64,000 bases of DNA from Triatoma infestans (taxonomy: Eukaryota > Arthropoda > Insecta > Hemiptera > Reduviidae): contig JAAEAF010014808.1 of the NCBI GenBank assembly GCA_011037195.1, positions 62,001 to 126,000 on the forward strand. The letters are read 5' to 3'. A program made the translations under genes and the position numbers. Shown here piece after piece: positions 10,983 to 21,017 of this stretch; positions within the stretch are counted from its first letter, which is position 1; the number at the start of each line of letters is the position of its first letter. The notes beneath the pieces were generated by a model that worked only from the letters and a program-made list of their open reading frames with translations, had not been told where the DNA came from and made no database searches.

Positions 10983-11056
10983 ACGCGTTGGTCTAGTGGT
11001 TAGCGCACTCGCTTTTGTTGCGAGATTTTAGGGTTCGATTCCCGTGAAAGCATAAG
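10983..11056 (+). repeat. tRNA-like (Pol III promoter-like) sequence
   Basis: Has a good A box (TGGTCTAGTGGTTAG), an anticodon-stem hairpin CTCGC-TTTTGTT-GCGAG (anticodon TTG, Gln-like) and a B box (GGTTCGATTCC). The acceptor stem does not close and the T stem pairs only three bases, so it is a tRNA-derived relic or SINE head. A weaker relative is at 42640-42705. Confidence 0.6.
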
Positions 11057-11171
11057 GAAAAATGGGAAGCTCAGTTGGTAGGACACCTAGTAGCGAAAAT
11101 CAAACCTAAACCCCCCCACCCGCCAAATAAATATCGCTTTCTTGGAGCTGGTCCCTTCATGGGTTAGATAT

Positions 11172-11923
11172 TTATTATGATTTGTCTGTGAGGAGGGAAA
11201 CCCTACGCTATCCAAAACCTCACTGGACCCATATAGCTACCCCAAGAAAAACAACAACAAACCGGGTCTAGAACTAAAATCCAGACCCGGATCTGATCCA
11301 TCTCAGTTTCATCGCAGTCCGAATAAATCGGACAATAACCTTAAGCGGAAATAGTCTAAGCTCTTCCACAGACATCCTATTCCGACCAAAGGTCCTAAAC
11401 CTAATTTCATCACAACCCAGGCAATCAATCATAAGATGGATGGGTGTTTCCTCTTCTGTCTCACAGACTCTACAAAATCGATCCGGCATGAGCCCCATTA
11501 TGTAGAGATGTCTCCTTAAACCACAATGACCAGTAAGAGATCCGACCAGATGCGATGCCTGAGAGCGCTCCGTGAAAAACACAGCAACGTCTTACTGATG
11601 GCCTTGTCCGGACCACTGATGAGCATTTTGGACTGCCGAAAACCTACTGAGCTCATCCATAAGAATGAATGCTGTGAAGCTGTCCATGTCTGGAAGCCTG
11701 ACAGATATGTGCCAGAAGACCAGCCAACAGCTGGCTCGGGACCAATGAAAGGAAGAGAGGTGCCTAATTTGGCAAACCTATCCACCTCCTCATTCCCAAA
11801 AATTCCCATGTGACCTGGCACCCAGACTAGAAGCACATCCAGAGAAGAAAGCTCTTCCAGTCATTTAGAACATTCTAACACCAACCTGGAAGTAAAGACA
11901 CATGAACTCAGCGCCTTCAGCAA
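11172..11923 (-). mobile_element. Retro-B copy 1: 5'-truncated non-LTR element (RNase H end and zinc knuckle)
   Basis: Minus-strand frames give the end of RNase H (LLVWVPGHMGIFGNEEVDRF, about 11777-11836) and, after a frameshift near 11550, SLTGHCGLRRHLYIMGL and the knuckle CRVCETEEETPIHLMIDC, then a conserved C-terminus to about 11274. The 3' UTR ends in an ATT/TAA-type tail near 11172-11180. A direct repeat GGGTTAGATAT (11161-11171) / GGGTTAGGTAT (11924-11934), one mismatch, is the target-site duplication. RNase H plus a TAA-type tail suggests the I group; that is inference. Frameshifted and dead. Confidence 0.8.
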
Positions 11924-12009
11924 GGGTTAGGTATACAGCTGGTGGGAGTTGTGTCCAAGAAAATCACATAAAACTAAAAAAAAAAAAAATAGTGAAGTTG
12001 CATTTCAGA

Positions 12010-12112
12010 TTGATGGATTTTGCCCATAATCTTCATTTCAGAAGCGATAGTAGTCTCCAAACAGAATATTAAGTTTAAACTTCCTGCGACACACACACAC
12101 ATATATATGTTG
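12010..12112 (+). mobile_element. HINE-like fragment with CA-rich tract
   Basis: Matches the family segment that precedes the microsatellite (CTAAACGGAATATCAAGTTT in other copies) and ends in ACACACACAC. The family A foldback at 12115 follows directly, as though it inserted in the microsatellite. Confidence 0.45.
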
Positions 12113-12189
12113 TTGTGATGGTTGGTTCCGCAGAGTTGGAAAGCAACAGAGACATTTTCCGTGGTAGCCTGCTTCATTTTGTGGTCATC

Positions 12190-12219
12190 GACCGGTTTCG
12201 GGCGTTCGCCCATCCTCAG
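12190..12219 (-). ncRNA. Hammerhead-like ribozyme motif, family A
   Basis: Minus strand: CTGAGGA, extra T, helix II GGGC-GAAC-GCCC, GAA, then ACCGGT and C17 (complement of 12190). Helix I pairs CATC with GATG across the core. All core positions fit CUGANGA...GAAA...UH except for the one extra base after A9. Helix III is a loopless palindrome, so cleavage would likely need a dimer, as described for Penelope-type and retrozyme hammerheads. Confidence 0.7.
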
Positions 12220-12391
12220 GATGCGTTTTTCAGACAGTGTGACAACACAGACTTGCACAGAGCAACTTAGTTTCTCACTAACTCTTTTACTCTTCACACT
12301 AACTCAACTTAGTTTAACACTAACGAGTTAGTGTGTAAACTAAATTTGCTCTGTGCAAGTCTGTGTTGTCACACTGTTTGAAAAACGCATC

Positions 12392-12421
12392 CTGAAGATG
12401 GGCGAACGCCCGAAACCGGTC
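12392..12421 (+). ncRNA. Hammerhead-like ribozyme motif, family A (best copy)
   Basis: CTGAAGA (12392-12398), extra T (12399), helix II GGGC-GAAC-GCCC (12400-12411), GAA (12412-12414), palindrome ACCGGT (12415-12420) and C17 (12421). Helix I inner part is CATC (12388-12391) with GATG (12422-12425); an internal loop follows, then an outer helix TTTG (12377-12380) with CAAA (12430-12433). An inner helix, internal loop and outer helix is the usual type I layout. Predicted cleavage is between 12421 and 12422. Confidence 0.75.
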
Positions 12422-12495
12422 GATGACCACAAAATGAAGCAGGCTACCACGGAAAATGTCTCTGATACATATATATGTATATAATATATACTTGT

Positions 12496-12673
12496 TTTTC
12501 AGGCAGACTTAATTTTCCAACTAACAAATTAGGTATCGTGCAAAGGGGCGGAAGCACATACTTTTCTATTAACATTTGTTAAACTAATAATAAAATTTAG
12601 CAGTTCTACGTGGGACTCGAACTGGGGACCTTACATTTACAAGTCCATGCCCATAACCACTACACCAAACCCC
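12496..12673 (-). mobile_element. SINE1 copy (tRNA-derived)
   Basis: On the minus strand a tRNA-like head (GTGTAGTGGTTATGGGCATG; B box AGTTCGAGTCC) is followed by AAATTTTA, a GGAAGC-type block read as GCTTCCGCCCC, AATTTGTTAG and a pyrimidine-rich end. Matches 19140-19336 and 34702-34892. About 180 bp; no target-site duplication could be fixed. Confidence 0.75.
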
Positions 12674-13526
12674 AATATTTTAAAAATTGTTAATACTGTC
12701 ATTAATAATAATTCACTATTAAAGTGTTTAACATACTGTACTTACATAAAATAATATATGAACCATCGACTTCATCAAATGGTTATTAAATCAAATGTAG
12801 TAATTATTTGCATGTATAGATCTTCACTTGTACAATTGTGAACTTAGTTAAGTTCCACTTAATTAAAGATTGTATACGTTTATAGACTTTAACTCTACTT
12901 TCACATTATTCTAATTATAATTTAATATTGGTTTTTGTATATAATACCGATTAAAAATTGAGCTTTTATATTTCCAAAAATCAAAAAATAGTTCTGCGTA
13001 GACACCTAATTTCTGACCGATTTCATGTTCAATAGAGATCATGACAAGTTTTTCCAATAAAAAGAAGAAAAAAAAACTTATCAATGTAATAGTCACTAAG
13101 ACTGAGCGAAAAATCAACTTTCCTTATATACACACTCGAAAACATGAAAAGCAAAGGGTAAAACCCCCCCCGGTTCATTTCTGTTTCACCTAGACTATAG
13201 AATTGTAACAGGAAGTTGTTCATACAATGGATAAATCGATTTTAATATACTCTTACAATCTCTTTTGGTCGTCCTTCTGAACATTTTTCTCTTAAATGTT
13301 TCAAACAGTTGCACTCGGGCATTGGTTATGGCGGAATTACCAGAGGTCAAATCCAGACCATTAAACAATCTGACCACATAATAAATTATTTTAATTATGT
13401 CCAGGAAATTATATCAAATATGGTTTCTTAATATATATATTGATACAATAATCTCTGAACAAAATCCATTTAACAAACATAACATTGAAATTTTTCGTCT
13501 GTAGCAGATTATTTCCTTTGCAACCA
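12674..13526. other. AT-rich interval, nothing recognised
   Basis: Open frames on the minus strand here are short, AT-driven and match no family. No repeat with another part of the window was noticed. Confidence 0.45.
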
Positions 13527-13770
13527 AATTTGGGGTTCTATGTGAATCCAATGATATATGAAGGTTGTCGGAATGTTTTATATATATAAAAAAAAAAGCA
13601 AGCAGTCTTTCTTTATTCATACAAATTCTTAGCAGAATATGAACAATATAAAATAAATTTATGTTAATTCTTAAAATAAAGAATTGGGGGGCGGGAGAGA
13701 GAGAGAACGTATCTTCTTCAGACATTCCTTTATTTCTTAATGATAAATATTTATAAAAAAAAAGTATTAA
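13527..13770 (+). repeat. Segment duplicated at 15293-15556
   Basis: From AAATTTGGGGTTCTATGTGA through TATGAAGGTTGTCGGAATG, GCAAGCAGTC, a G-run and GAGAACGTATCTTCTTCAG to about TAATAAAGT. It is non-coding and shows no terminal repeats, so it looks like unique DNA copied to 15.3 kb rather than a transposon. Confidence 0.75.
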
Positions 13771-14604
13771 TAAAGTGATAACTAGTTTTGTAGACACTCC
13801 TGAAGATGTTTAAACAGATTTATATAATTTAAAAAATTAAAAAAAAAATTCTTTTTTTGAATAAATATAATATAATGTATAGGTCAAGTAGATGTTGTTT
13901 TGTACAATGTATTTAAACAGGCTTCAGATGGACGCATGATATTTAAATGTCACTGGGTCTTTTATAATAATTTTATAAGGTGGAATCTTTCTTGAAAAAA
14001 AATAAATAAATAAATAAATTAAATAAAAACACAAATTAAATTAGTTTTTTTTTCTATCTGAGAATTAAATCCTAGAAATGAAATTTGGTTTCATCAAATA
14101 TTATAGGAATGTGTATATAAATGATATGATGTATTTTGAAAGAATTCTCAAACCATTATACTGGCAAAAAGATGAGCAGAACCATTCCTTTAAGAGTACA
14201 AGGAAATAAGATTTCTAACATAACTTTCGGCTATTAAATTTCAATTATAATATTGCCTAAGTGAATTTTTATATTTAAAAAAAAGGAAATTCCTGATTAT
14301 GAATTCCATTTGGACACTATTAGAGAATTTTTAAACCTGTCGAGTGGATCGAAAATACTTCCTAACTGATTATTTTTTTTTTTTTTTTTAGTGATTTTTT
14401 TATGGAGTGGAGGGATTCCATTATAATCTTCGTTTTCGACCTCAATAAAATGGTCCGTGACTTACTTAACATGATAGTTTTCTTCTCTCGATGTTATCTT
14501 CACCAAAAAAAAAGAAAAAAGAAGAAGTGAAGTAACGCCTATTGCTTCAAGCAAGCATCGTAGATGAAGACGGTTAATAAATTAGCTAATATACTTAACT
14601 TGTA
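13771..14604. other. AT-rich interval, nothing recognised
   Basis: Homopolymer runs (T-run at 14373-14389), no coding signal, no window repeat noticed. Confidence 0.45.
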
Positions 14605-14647
14605 TCAGAGACATTTTCCGTGGTAGCCTGCTGCTTCATTTTGTGAT

Positions 14648-15282
14648 TGTAGTGGAATCGTTTATTGTGATTCCTGAGGTATGCAGTATATGTCTTGAAG
14701 AGGGCGGAAGTTAGTTTAGAGATTTTGGAAGTTAGTGCTTGAATTATTAACACGGAATTTATAAAAATATACAACTGTATTTGTACAATAATTTAAACGT
14801 GAGTAATGGTAACTATTAACAAGAAATACTTAGAAATAAATAGGAGATAAATAACTAATAATTTAGAATGATTAAAATAAATGAACTAAGATGCACAACT
14901 AAGGAAATAAGTATATATAAAAATCTGTATAGGGACGCGGAACTGTTACACGTATAATAGTCTTGAAAACGTACTGAAGTATAATCCTCCCCTCTTTCAA
15001 TGGGGCGAAGTTTAAATCAGTGTTAGCAACACTCACACCAAGACATCTGTCCTAGTGTGCGATTTTGTGCGACCTTGGTTAGTTCGGTGACCAGCGATTT
15101 AGGTCATTGGCCAGCTTATCGGTGCTTGCTTTGATGTAAAGTATTGACCCTTGGTTTTGTTTGTTTGGCCGCGGCCTTGTCTTGAGGACAGCGGCCGGCT
15201 AGGCCACTAGTTATAAATTATTCTTTCTTTTGTTATGTGTTGTGAAGGTTTGACATTGCTATGACATTGCCACGTCATTACA
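14648..15282 (+). mobile_element. Solo LTR 1 (635 bp, Gypsy-like)
   Basis: Starts TGTAGTGGAATCG, ends CGTCATTACA (TG...CA) and is flanked by a 4-bp target duplication TGAT (14644-14647 and 15283-15286). A near-identical sequence with its own 4-bp duplication is at 45446-46060. Internal marks include CTGAAGTATAATCC (possible promoter) and a GC-rich block with GGCCGCGGCC. No primer-binding site or internal coding region is adjacent, so it is a recombination remnant. Assignment to Gypsy rests only on the TG...CA ends and 4-bp duplication. It inserted into a family A repeat. Confidence 0.85.
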
Positions 15283-15292
15283 TGATCATCAA

Positions 15293-15556
15293 AAAAATTT
15301 GGGTTCTATGTGAATCCAATAATGATGTTATATGAAGGTTGTCGGAATGTTTTATGTAAAAAAAAGCAAGCAGTCTCTATTTATTCATACAAATTCGAAT
15401 ATGAACAATATAAAATTTATGTTAATTCTTAAATAACAGAAGGGGGGGGGGAAGAGAGAACGTATCTTCTTCAGACATTCCTTTATTTCTTAATGATAAA
15501 CATTTATAAAAATGTATTAATATGATTAATAAAAGTATTAATATGAATTAATATTA
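15293..15556 (+). repeat. Copy of 13527-13770 between ribozyme arms
   Basis: Same order of blocks as 13527-13770, with small indels and a final stretch of ATTAATAT repeats before the right arm. Direct orientation. Non-coding. Confidence 0.75.
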
Positions 15557-15640
15557 ATGATGACCACAAAATGAAGCAGGCTTGCACGGAAAATGTCTCT
15601 GATGCTTTCCAGCTCTGCGGAACCAACCACCACAACATAC

Positions 15641-16372
15641 ACGTACTTCACTTGTTTTGTGCTTGATATAGCGGCCTGCTTGGCTGTCTATGACTGTAAC
15701 CACTCAGCTACTGTGGGCAACTCCGCCAAATATGCATCCTTACTTTCTCTTCTAGCATATCGCATATCAAATTTTTCAGCGAAATATGTGTTTTCTGGAA
15801 ATGTTGTTTTATAAAGAATGTTCTTTCTTTCGCCATTAATCTATTCATTCCATAGCAATTAAATATGCATTTTTCTTTACTAATTATTGCTAACATTTCT
15901 CATCCTTTCTCATATCATCTATAAAAACTATACTGAATGATTTGAAGAAAAAATTTTTTTGTTTTAACACATATCACTCTTCTTAACATCTCTTTAAAAA
16001 AGTCTTCTTCAATCTACATCTTAAGCTAACGCATTTCCATTGTCAAAAGATCTTTCCCCTGTATTATCCCGCCGTTTTATTTATTTATAATCATTTCCTA
16101 AGCTAGGAGAAATTGTCTAAGACTGAATATTTCTTAACTAAGTGTTAGGAAACTCGAGATTTATAATAGAATTAGTTTTTTTTTTAATTTAACTTATTTG
16201 GCACTTAATGGAATACTAATTCCCTATGTAAATACAAATAATTTACGCATTGTCTTACCAGACGCTGTAATATGACACTTTTTAGAAGCATTTCATGGTA
16301 AATGGTAGAATGACCGCATTGCTTTGCTTGCAAGAAATTTGCTATTTTTAATCTTGTTATAATAATTAATTA
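15641..16372. other. AT-rich interval, nothing recognised
   Basis: Short frames here match no family. No RNA gene or repeat was noticed. Confidence 0.45.
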
Positions 16373-16429
16373 ATGTAAATTGGATTTTGAGGTTCGGTCA
16401 TACAAAAGAACTTGTTTTAAATTTCTACC

Positions 16430-16460
16430 GACGTTTCGGCAAATTTATTGCCTTCTTCAG
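16430..16460 (-). ncRNA. Hammerhead-like ribozyme motif, family C (copy 1)
   Basis: Minus strand: CTGAAGA, one extra A, helix II GGCAA-TAAAT-TTGCC, GAA, palindrome ACGT, C17 (complement of 16430). Helix I is TACC/GGTA (4 bp, perfect) and can continue after a bulge through AAATTT/AAATTT. Sequence is unrelated to family A outside the core, so the fit to the hammerhead plan is independent evidence. Helix III is only a 4-nt palindrome. Confidence 0.7.
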
Positions 16461-16530
16461 GGTAAAAATTTTCAGTTAGAATTCCAGTAGTTATTAATCT
16501 AGTTTAACCTGTGACATACCATCACCAAGT

Positions 16531-16561
16531 GACGTTTCGGCAAATTTATTGCCTTCTTCAG
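16531..16561 (-). ncRNA. Hammerhead-like motif, family C (copy 2)
   Basis: Core identical to 16430-16460, with the cleavage position 101 bp away in direct orientation. Its flanks differ: ACCC on one side and C-ACTTGG on the other, so helix I does not pair well. It may be a recombinant copy or a boundary between repeat units. Confidence 0.6.
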
Positions 16562-17304
16562 GGTCTCAGCAATATTGATGTTTTTGGTGTTCGTTACGAC
16601 CATTCACTGTGATTGATGTATTCACTGTTGTAAATTGGATTTTGAGGTTCGGTCATACAAAAGAACTCTTTCTAAATTTCTACCGAAGGCAAATTTATTG
16701 CCTTTGTAGTGGAAGAACAAAATCGAAAAATAATAGTTTAAAGTTTCTGAATATTTTATAGTATCCAAAATTGTATTTTTGTTAATATTTTATAATTATT
16801 TTAGTGCTGTGAATTTACCTGTATTTTAGAACCAGGTATATTAAATCTGGTCATTGCTATTAAGAAAACAAAGGCACTAAATCCCGTTATGGTAACTCTT
16901 TTGTATAAGAGAATTCCCCAGCGAGAGAGAGAGCAATTCAAAAGAAGAGAGCCATCAGCTTTAAAAGAGTAAAGAGTAGACAGTCTTAACTCAGCCTTTA
17001 AACCATACAGTCGTAATTCTACTTCCAAAGCTAGAACACTTCAGGAATCGCCCTCTTCAAATCAGTGCCAGTTATAAGTTAAAACATAAGAGTTTAGCAT
17101 TTAATCTAGATTAATTAATTGATTTATACTTAATCGCTGTGATATTATAAAGCTATTTAAATTCAGTTAGAAAATATATTTATTTTATAATCAGTGGTGC
17201 TTTCTTGATTATATTCTTATATTCTATCTCAAACAAACACAAGCCCTTTTCGCTAAAACGCTCAAGCCACAAGCTACCTATATACATCAACACCACCAAT
17301 CACA

Positions 17305-17480
17305 TTACACCTTCTTCAGGGTAAAAATTTTCAGTTAGAATTCCAGTAGTAATTAATCTAGTTTAACCTGTGACATACCATCACCAAGTGAAGGAGGCAA
17401 TCAATTTAACGAAACATCGGTAGAAATTTAAAAAGAGTTCTTTTGTATGACAGAACCTCAAAATCCAATTTACCACATTG
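17305..17480 (+). repeat. Family C repeat, rearranged inverted copy
   Basis: About 17311-17390 repeats CTTCTTCAGGGTAAAAATTT and the TCTAGTTTAACCTGTGACAT block in the same orientation as 16451-16530. Then 17390-17475 is inverted: a decayed core (GAAGGAGGCAATCAATTTAA, CGAAACATCGGTAGAAATTT) followed by TCTTTTGTATGACAGAACCT, CAAAATCCAATTTAC. It forms a divergent partner to the 16.4 kb cluster. Confidence 0.65.
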
Positions 17481-18396
17481 AATACTGCGGTCGTAACGAA
17501 CACCAAAAATATAATTAATTAACTTTAATGACAGCTTTCCAGTTATGGGGGATTTTTCTTCTTAGTGTTCAATCTAACATTAATTTTTAATGAAATAGGC
17601 CGACAAATAAATAACCAATTATATACCTAATTAAAATTGTCTTATAAAAAAAAAATACATTAATTTTAAATTTATAATGGTTTTGTGATAAGTTGTTTTT
17701 TAAAGCTGAAAAATGAGAAAACTAATTACTTTTTTTTTTAGAAGGAAATATTTGATATTTATCAGAAGTAATTTATAAATCCTAATTACAGTAGTAGTTC
17801 AATATGCAAATAAAAGGTTACATTCCTGAACAAAATAGCCTCTTAACATACACACACACAAACTCAACCACAAAATCACAACAAACTACACACACACAGT
17901 GAGAGAAACACACAATGTGTGCTGTTGGTCCAGTTGTTAGTTTTATTTTAGGTTTACAAAGTGGTTATTCTCAGTTGTATCTTCTCTTCCGCAGTATAAT
18001 GTTTATCGCTGAGCAGCGGTAGTACTTCCGCGAGTAGATAATCTAAACAAATTTGTTGTATGTAGTATGAGTGTGTGTGTGCGTATGTATATATGTATAT
18101 AAAAGTTGTAAAATTGGATTATGTATTTCATAGAAGCTATTTTTTTATAATGTATGCACACAGATTTACAAAACTTTCTTCTGAATAATGTTACAATACA
18201 ACTTAATTTATTACCATCTTTCCAATCTACACTTTCAGCCGTATATCAGATGTACCACTATTTTTAGACAGAAGCGTCAAAAATTCATAACGTTGTACCT
18301 CAGAGTTCGATCGGGCAAGATTTGATTCAGGCTCCAACTTATCCACTGTCTCATTTTCACCTGTAGGAAACCCCTTATATTTAAGTATGTTTTATA
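17481..18396. other. AT-rich interval, nothing recognised
   Basis: Contains CA and TG microsatellite traces (about 17850-17905 and 18070-18100). No coding signal. Confidence 0.45.
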
Positions 18397-18820
18397 AGGG
18401 ATTATTGTATTGCGACCTCAAACATCTATAGTGCCCCCCGAAGACTTCTCAGTTATTGCCGCCCTCCGAGCAGTGTCCTCTAGCTACTGACAACAACGCC
18501 CATCACCGGACAGTGAGTTATAGAGGCTCCTAGAAAAAGAAAATCTCAGGGCAGCGTGCCGAAACTCGGGACCACCGCGTTGCTAGTCCAGCGCGCTACC
18601 ACCGTCTAAACTATTCCTTCTCCCTTGGCTTACGCCAATTAACTAGGGACGGAGACTCTAGTTTGTGTCCTGTACTTGTCCTCGTCTTTAAAGGGTAGAG
18701 CGTATGTAGTTTAAGTGCATTGTGTACTGTTCTGATGAAGTGCATGAAGTACTGAATGTATGAGTAACCCATGGGGTCGCTATTCTCCAAGTAACTGCAT
18801 GCAATAGATACCCCTTGCCG
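18397..18820 (-). mobile_element. SINE2 long form
   Basis: Minus strand order: leader with GCATGCAGTTACTTGGAGAA, TAGTTAATTGGCGTAAGCC, a tRNA-Ala-like head (TAGCGCGCTGGACTAGCAAC; B-box region CGAGTTTCGG, decayed), then the SINE2 body (CTAGGAGCCTCTATAACTCA, CTGTCCGGTGATGG, GAGAAGTCTTCGG) and ending GCAATACAATAATCCC. The head lies ~220 bp inside rather than at the 5' end. Other long copies: 34221-34661, 53298-53682, 55116-55567, 62477-62899. Confidence 0.75.
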
Positions 18821-19139
18821 GCATAGAGAAACCCCTTTCATGCCTATGGATTGTGTTCAGTCATCATTCTACCCTTGCAGACCTTAAGACCTTAAGGTAT
18901 TAACTACAGACCTTGCAGATAGGTTAGTAACATAGATTTATAAATATCTAAACAATTTACTTCCTTTTTTAAAATAATCGGTATCTCAAATTCCAAGGAT
19001 AGCTTCCACATCGGTTATTTTTTTATCTCCGGTTCTTATAGAACCGTCGAACAGTTAGTAGAATTATAAAAATCTAATCAAAATGCTTGTTTATTAAAAA
19101 CAACGAGAGTAAGTCAGATTAACAACGTAATGAGTGTAA

Positions 19140-19336
19140 GGTGTTGGTGTAGTGGTTATGAGCATGGACTTGTAAGTGGGAGGTCCCCAGTTCGAGTCCC
19201 GCGTATAACTGCTAAATTTTATATTCGTTAAAAAAATGTTAATAGTAAAGTAGGTGCTTCCACCCCCGTCCACGACACCTAATTTGGTAGTTTGGACGTT
19301 AAGCCCGCCTGAAAAAATAGGCGTTACTTTACTTTA
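19140..19336 (+). mobile_element. SINE1 copy (tRNA-derived)
   Basis: Best copy of the family. Head: GGTGTAGTGGTTATGAGCAT, GGACTTGTAAG and GTTCGAGTCCCGCG (A and B boxes). Body: AAATTTTATATTCG, GTAGGTGCTTCCACCCCCG, ACACCTAATTTGGTAG, GGACGTTAAGCCCGCCTG, ending AATAGGCGTTACTTTACTTT. About 195 bp. It would be transcribed by Pol III and moved in trans by a LINE; the partner LINE was not identified. Confidence 0.8.
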
Positions 19337-19799
19337 CTACACCCTACTTGCCTTTCCCATCTTAACGACACTTCACTCTTCTATGCATTGTCGTAGAGGG
19401 GCTCATGCGCGATTAGAGTAAAAGTAGCGCCACCAGCGTCACAGTTGACAAACAAGAATTCATCTTACTCAGATTTTCATAGTAAGAATGTATATTTTAA
19501 GTATGCATTTTTCCAGGGGGTTCACATACGAATGTGGACGATATTATCGACCAGCCGCCACTGTGATACTACAGATTAATAAAGTCTTCTTCATTCACTT
19601 ATTCCTCCCCACTCGCTCATTTCGTTTCTTTTTTGCAATGAATTAAATGGTATACTTAAAACAAAAAGTCTGGTGTGAAACATCCACACAACTTTCTCTT
19701 ACTCCAATTTTCAAAATTGTAAGTGTCAATTATTTTTATATTATTTTTTTTATAGTTAGTGTATCCCATTCACCAATGTCATCCGCTGTTTGGGTTGTT

Positions 19800-20440
19800 C
19801 ATAGACAAGAGAACTTAACTGGAATCCACATACACGATTAAAAAGGATTGAACTTAACAGACGCTATCGGCTATTGAAAAGACTACTTGAAAATAGATCT
19901 AATCTCTCTCTCTAGGTAACAAATGACTGATATTTAACTCTATATTGAAACCAATCTGGACTTACGGTATTGAACTATGGGGTTCAACGAAACATTCAAA
20001 TCTCCATAGACTACAATCCCTTAGATCAAAAATCCTACAAACAATCCTTAATGCCCTCTTCTATGTTTCTAATCTATCTGACCATCCATATGGACTTTGA
20101 AATTCCTTTTGTCAGCCTAGTTGCCAGAACCCGATATAAAAAATTCCATCAACCCCTGCGATCTTATTCTAATCCTTTAGTCCGTCCATTTACTACAACT
20201 TCACTATTCCAGATAACCCACCCAGGCGTTTAGCCTCGTGTTTTTCTCTCCGCAAGTATAAGTGCAATTAGCTTTGCTTTTGTGTTACCGCTGGTTAGCT
20301 TCTTTCCCCGGAGTTTGCTTGTGCGGGCATGCTTAAATGGTTACTGAGAAATCATTGTTACTTTTAGCGTAAGAATTGCTTGTGTAACAATAAATACATA
20401 ATTAATAATAAATGTAAATAAAATATATAATAAATAATTA
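19800..20440 (+). mobile_element. Jockey-clade non-LTR retrotransposon relic (post-RT region)
   Basis: Broken frames give classic Jockey ORF2 C-terminal signatures: NWNPHTRLKRIELNRRYRLL (about 19818-19877), then in another frame ILKPIWTYGIELWGSTKHSN (about 19946-20005), LRSKILQTILNALFYVSN, and in a third frame HMDFEIPFVSLVARTRYKKF (about 20080-20140). The region past RT is complete to about 20260, followed by an AT-rich 3' UTR. Upstream RT and endonuclease are absent. Multiple stops and at least two frameshifts mean it is inactive. Exact ends inside the host repeat are not resolved. Confidence 0.8.
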
Positions 20441-21017
20441 ATGGAATTCCTCGGTGTTATTATGGAGAAAAGCGAGGGGAAACAAAACTGTTCAGTAAAA
20501 ACATACTTCCGGTCATCTGATTTTTTTCAAATGTCCGAATTTCAACTATATATTTAATTCTAATTAATATTTATTTAGAGATGATAGAATTGTGTAATAA
20601 ACTGAAATATTGCACTTTAGAAGAAAACTTCACCCCATCCCCTACTTCCCAAAAAGTGCTCTTAAATAAATTTCCCCCCTAGAGAAATACTTCAAATAAA
20701 AATTATAGCTCGTAGTTGATATACCTAGGTTTAACGAAAATCGCAAAAAAGGGGGAAAAAAAAATTCAGTAAAGTGGTACTTCCGGTTGAGGAATCTTGA
20801 CATGTTACGTCATAGTGTCCGGATCCCATGGTGGTATCTAAACGGAATATCAAGTTTAAACTCTCTGCGATTTTTCGTTTTTGTACTATGCTGTTTACAT
20901 ACATAAACAAGCACACATACACACATATAGAGACCATTTTCTGGACTCAGGGAACCTCAAAACGTATATTTCGGGTGAAAACTCAATATCGAAAATTTCG
21001 ACACTATTACAATACTT

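Larger units (their letters stand above)
12115..12472. repeat. Family A foldback: two ribozyme repeats, divergent
   Basis: The left arm (12115-12310) and right arm (12325-12472) are near-perfect reverse complements around a short spacer rich in ACTAAC. Each arm holds a hammerhead-like core pointing outward. Shared blocks are GGTTCCGCAGAGTTGGAAAG (left edge only), TTTTCCGTGGTAGCCTGCTT and CAGACTTGCACAGAGCAA. A transcript across this locus would form a long hairpin. Confidence 0.85.
14605..15640. repeat. Family A ribozyme arms flanking a copied segment, plus solo LTR
   Basis: The left arm (14605-14647, resuming 15287-15290 after the LTR) and right arm (15557-15640) are inverted copies of the part of family A downstream of the predicted cleavage site. 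Removing the LTR gives TTTTGTGATCATC then A-rich DNA on the left; on the right TTAAT precedes GATGACCACAAAATG. Both stop at G1.1, the first base after cleavage. Between them lies the 15293-15556 copy of 13527-13770 instead of the ribozyme core. Confidence 0.7.
16373..16720 (-). repeat. Family C ribozyme repeat cluster
   Basis: Begins and ends with direct copies of GTAAATTGGATTTTGAGGTT and GGTCATACAAAAGAAC (16375 and 16632). It contains two hammerhead-like cores 101 bp apart and, at about 16677-16705, a third version lacking the CGTTTCGG part. An inverted partial copy is at 17305-17480. Confidence 0.75.

Noticed and set aside
10983..11056. Functional tRNA-Gln gene
   Set aside because: The A and B boxes are good, but the acceptor stem does not close and the T stem has only three pairs; a similar decayed copy exists at 42640, so it is a tRNA-derived repeat.
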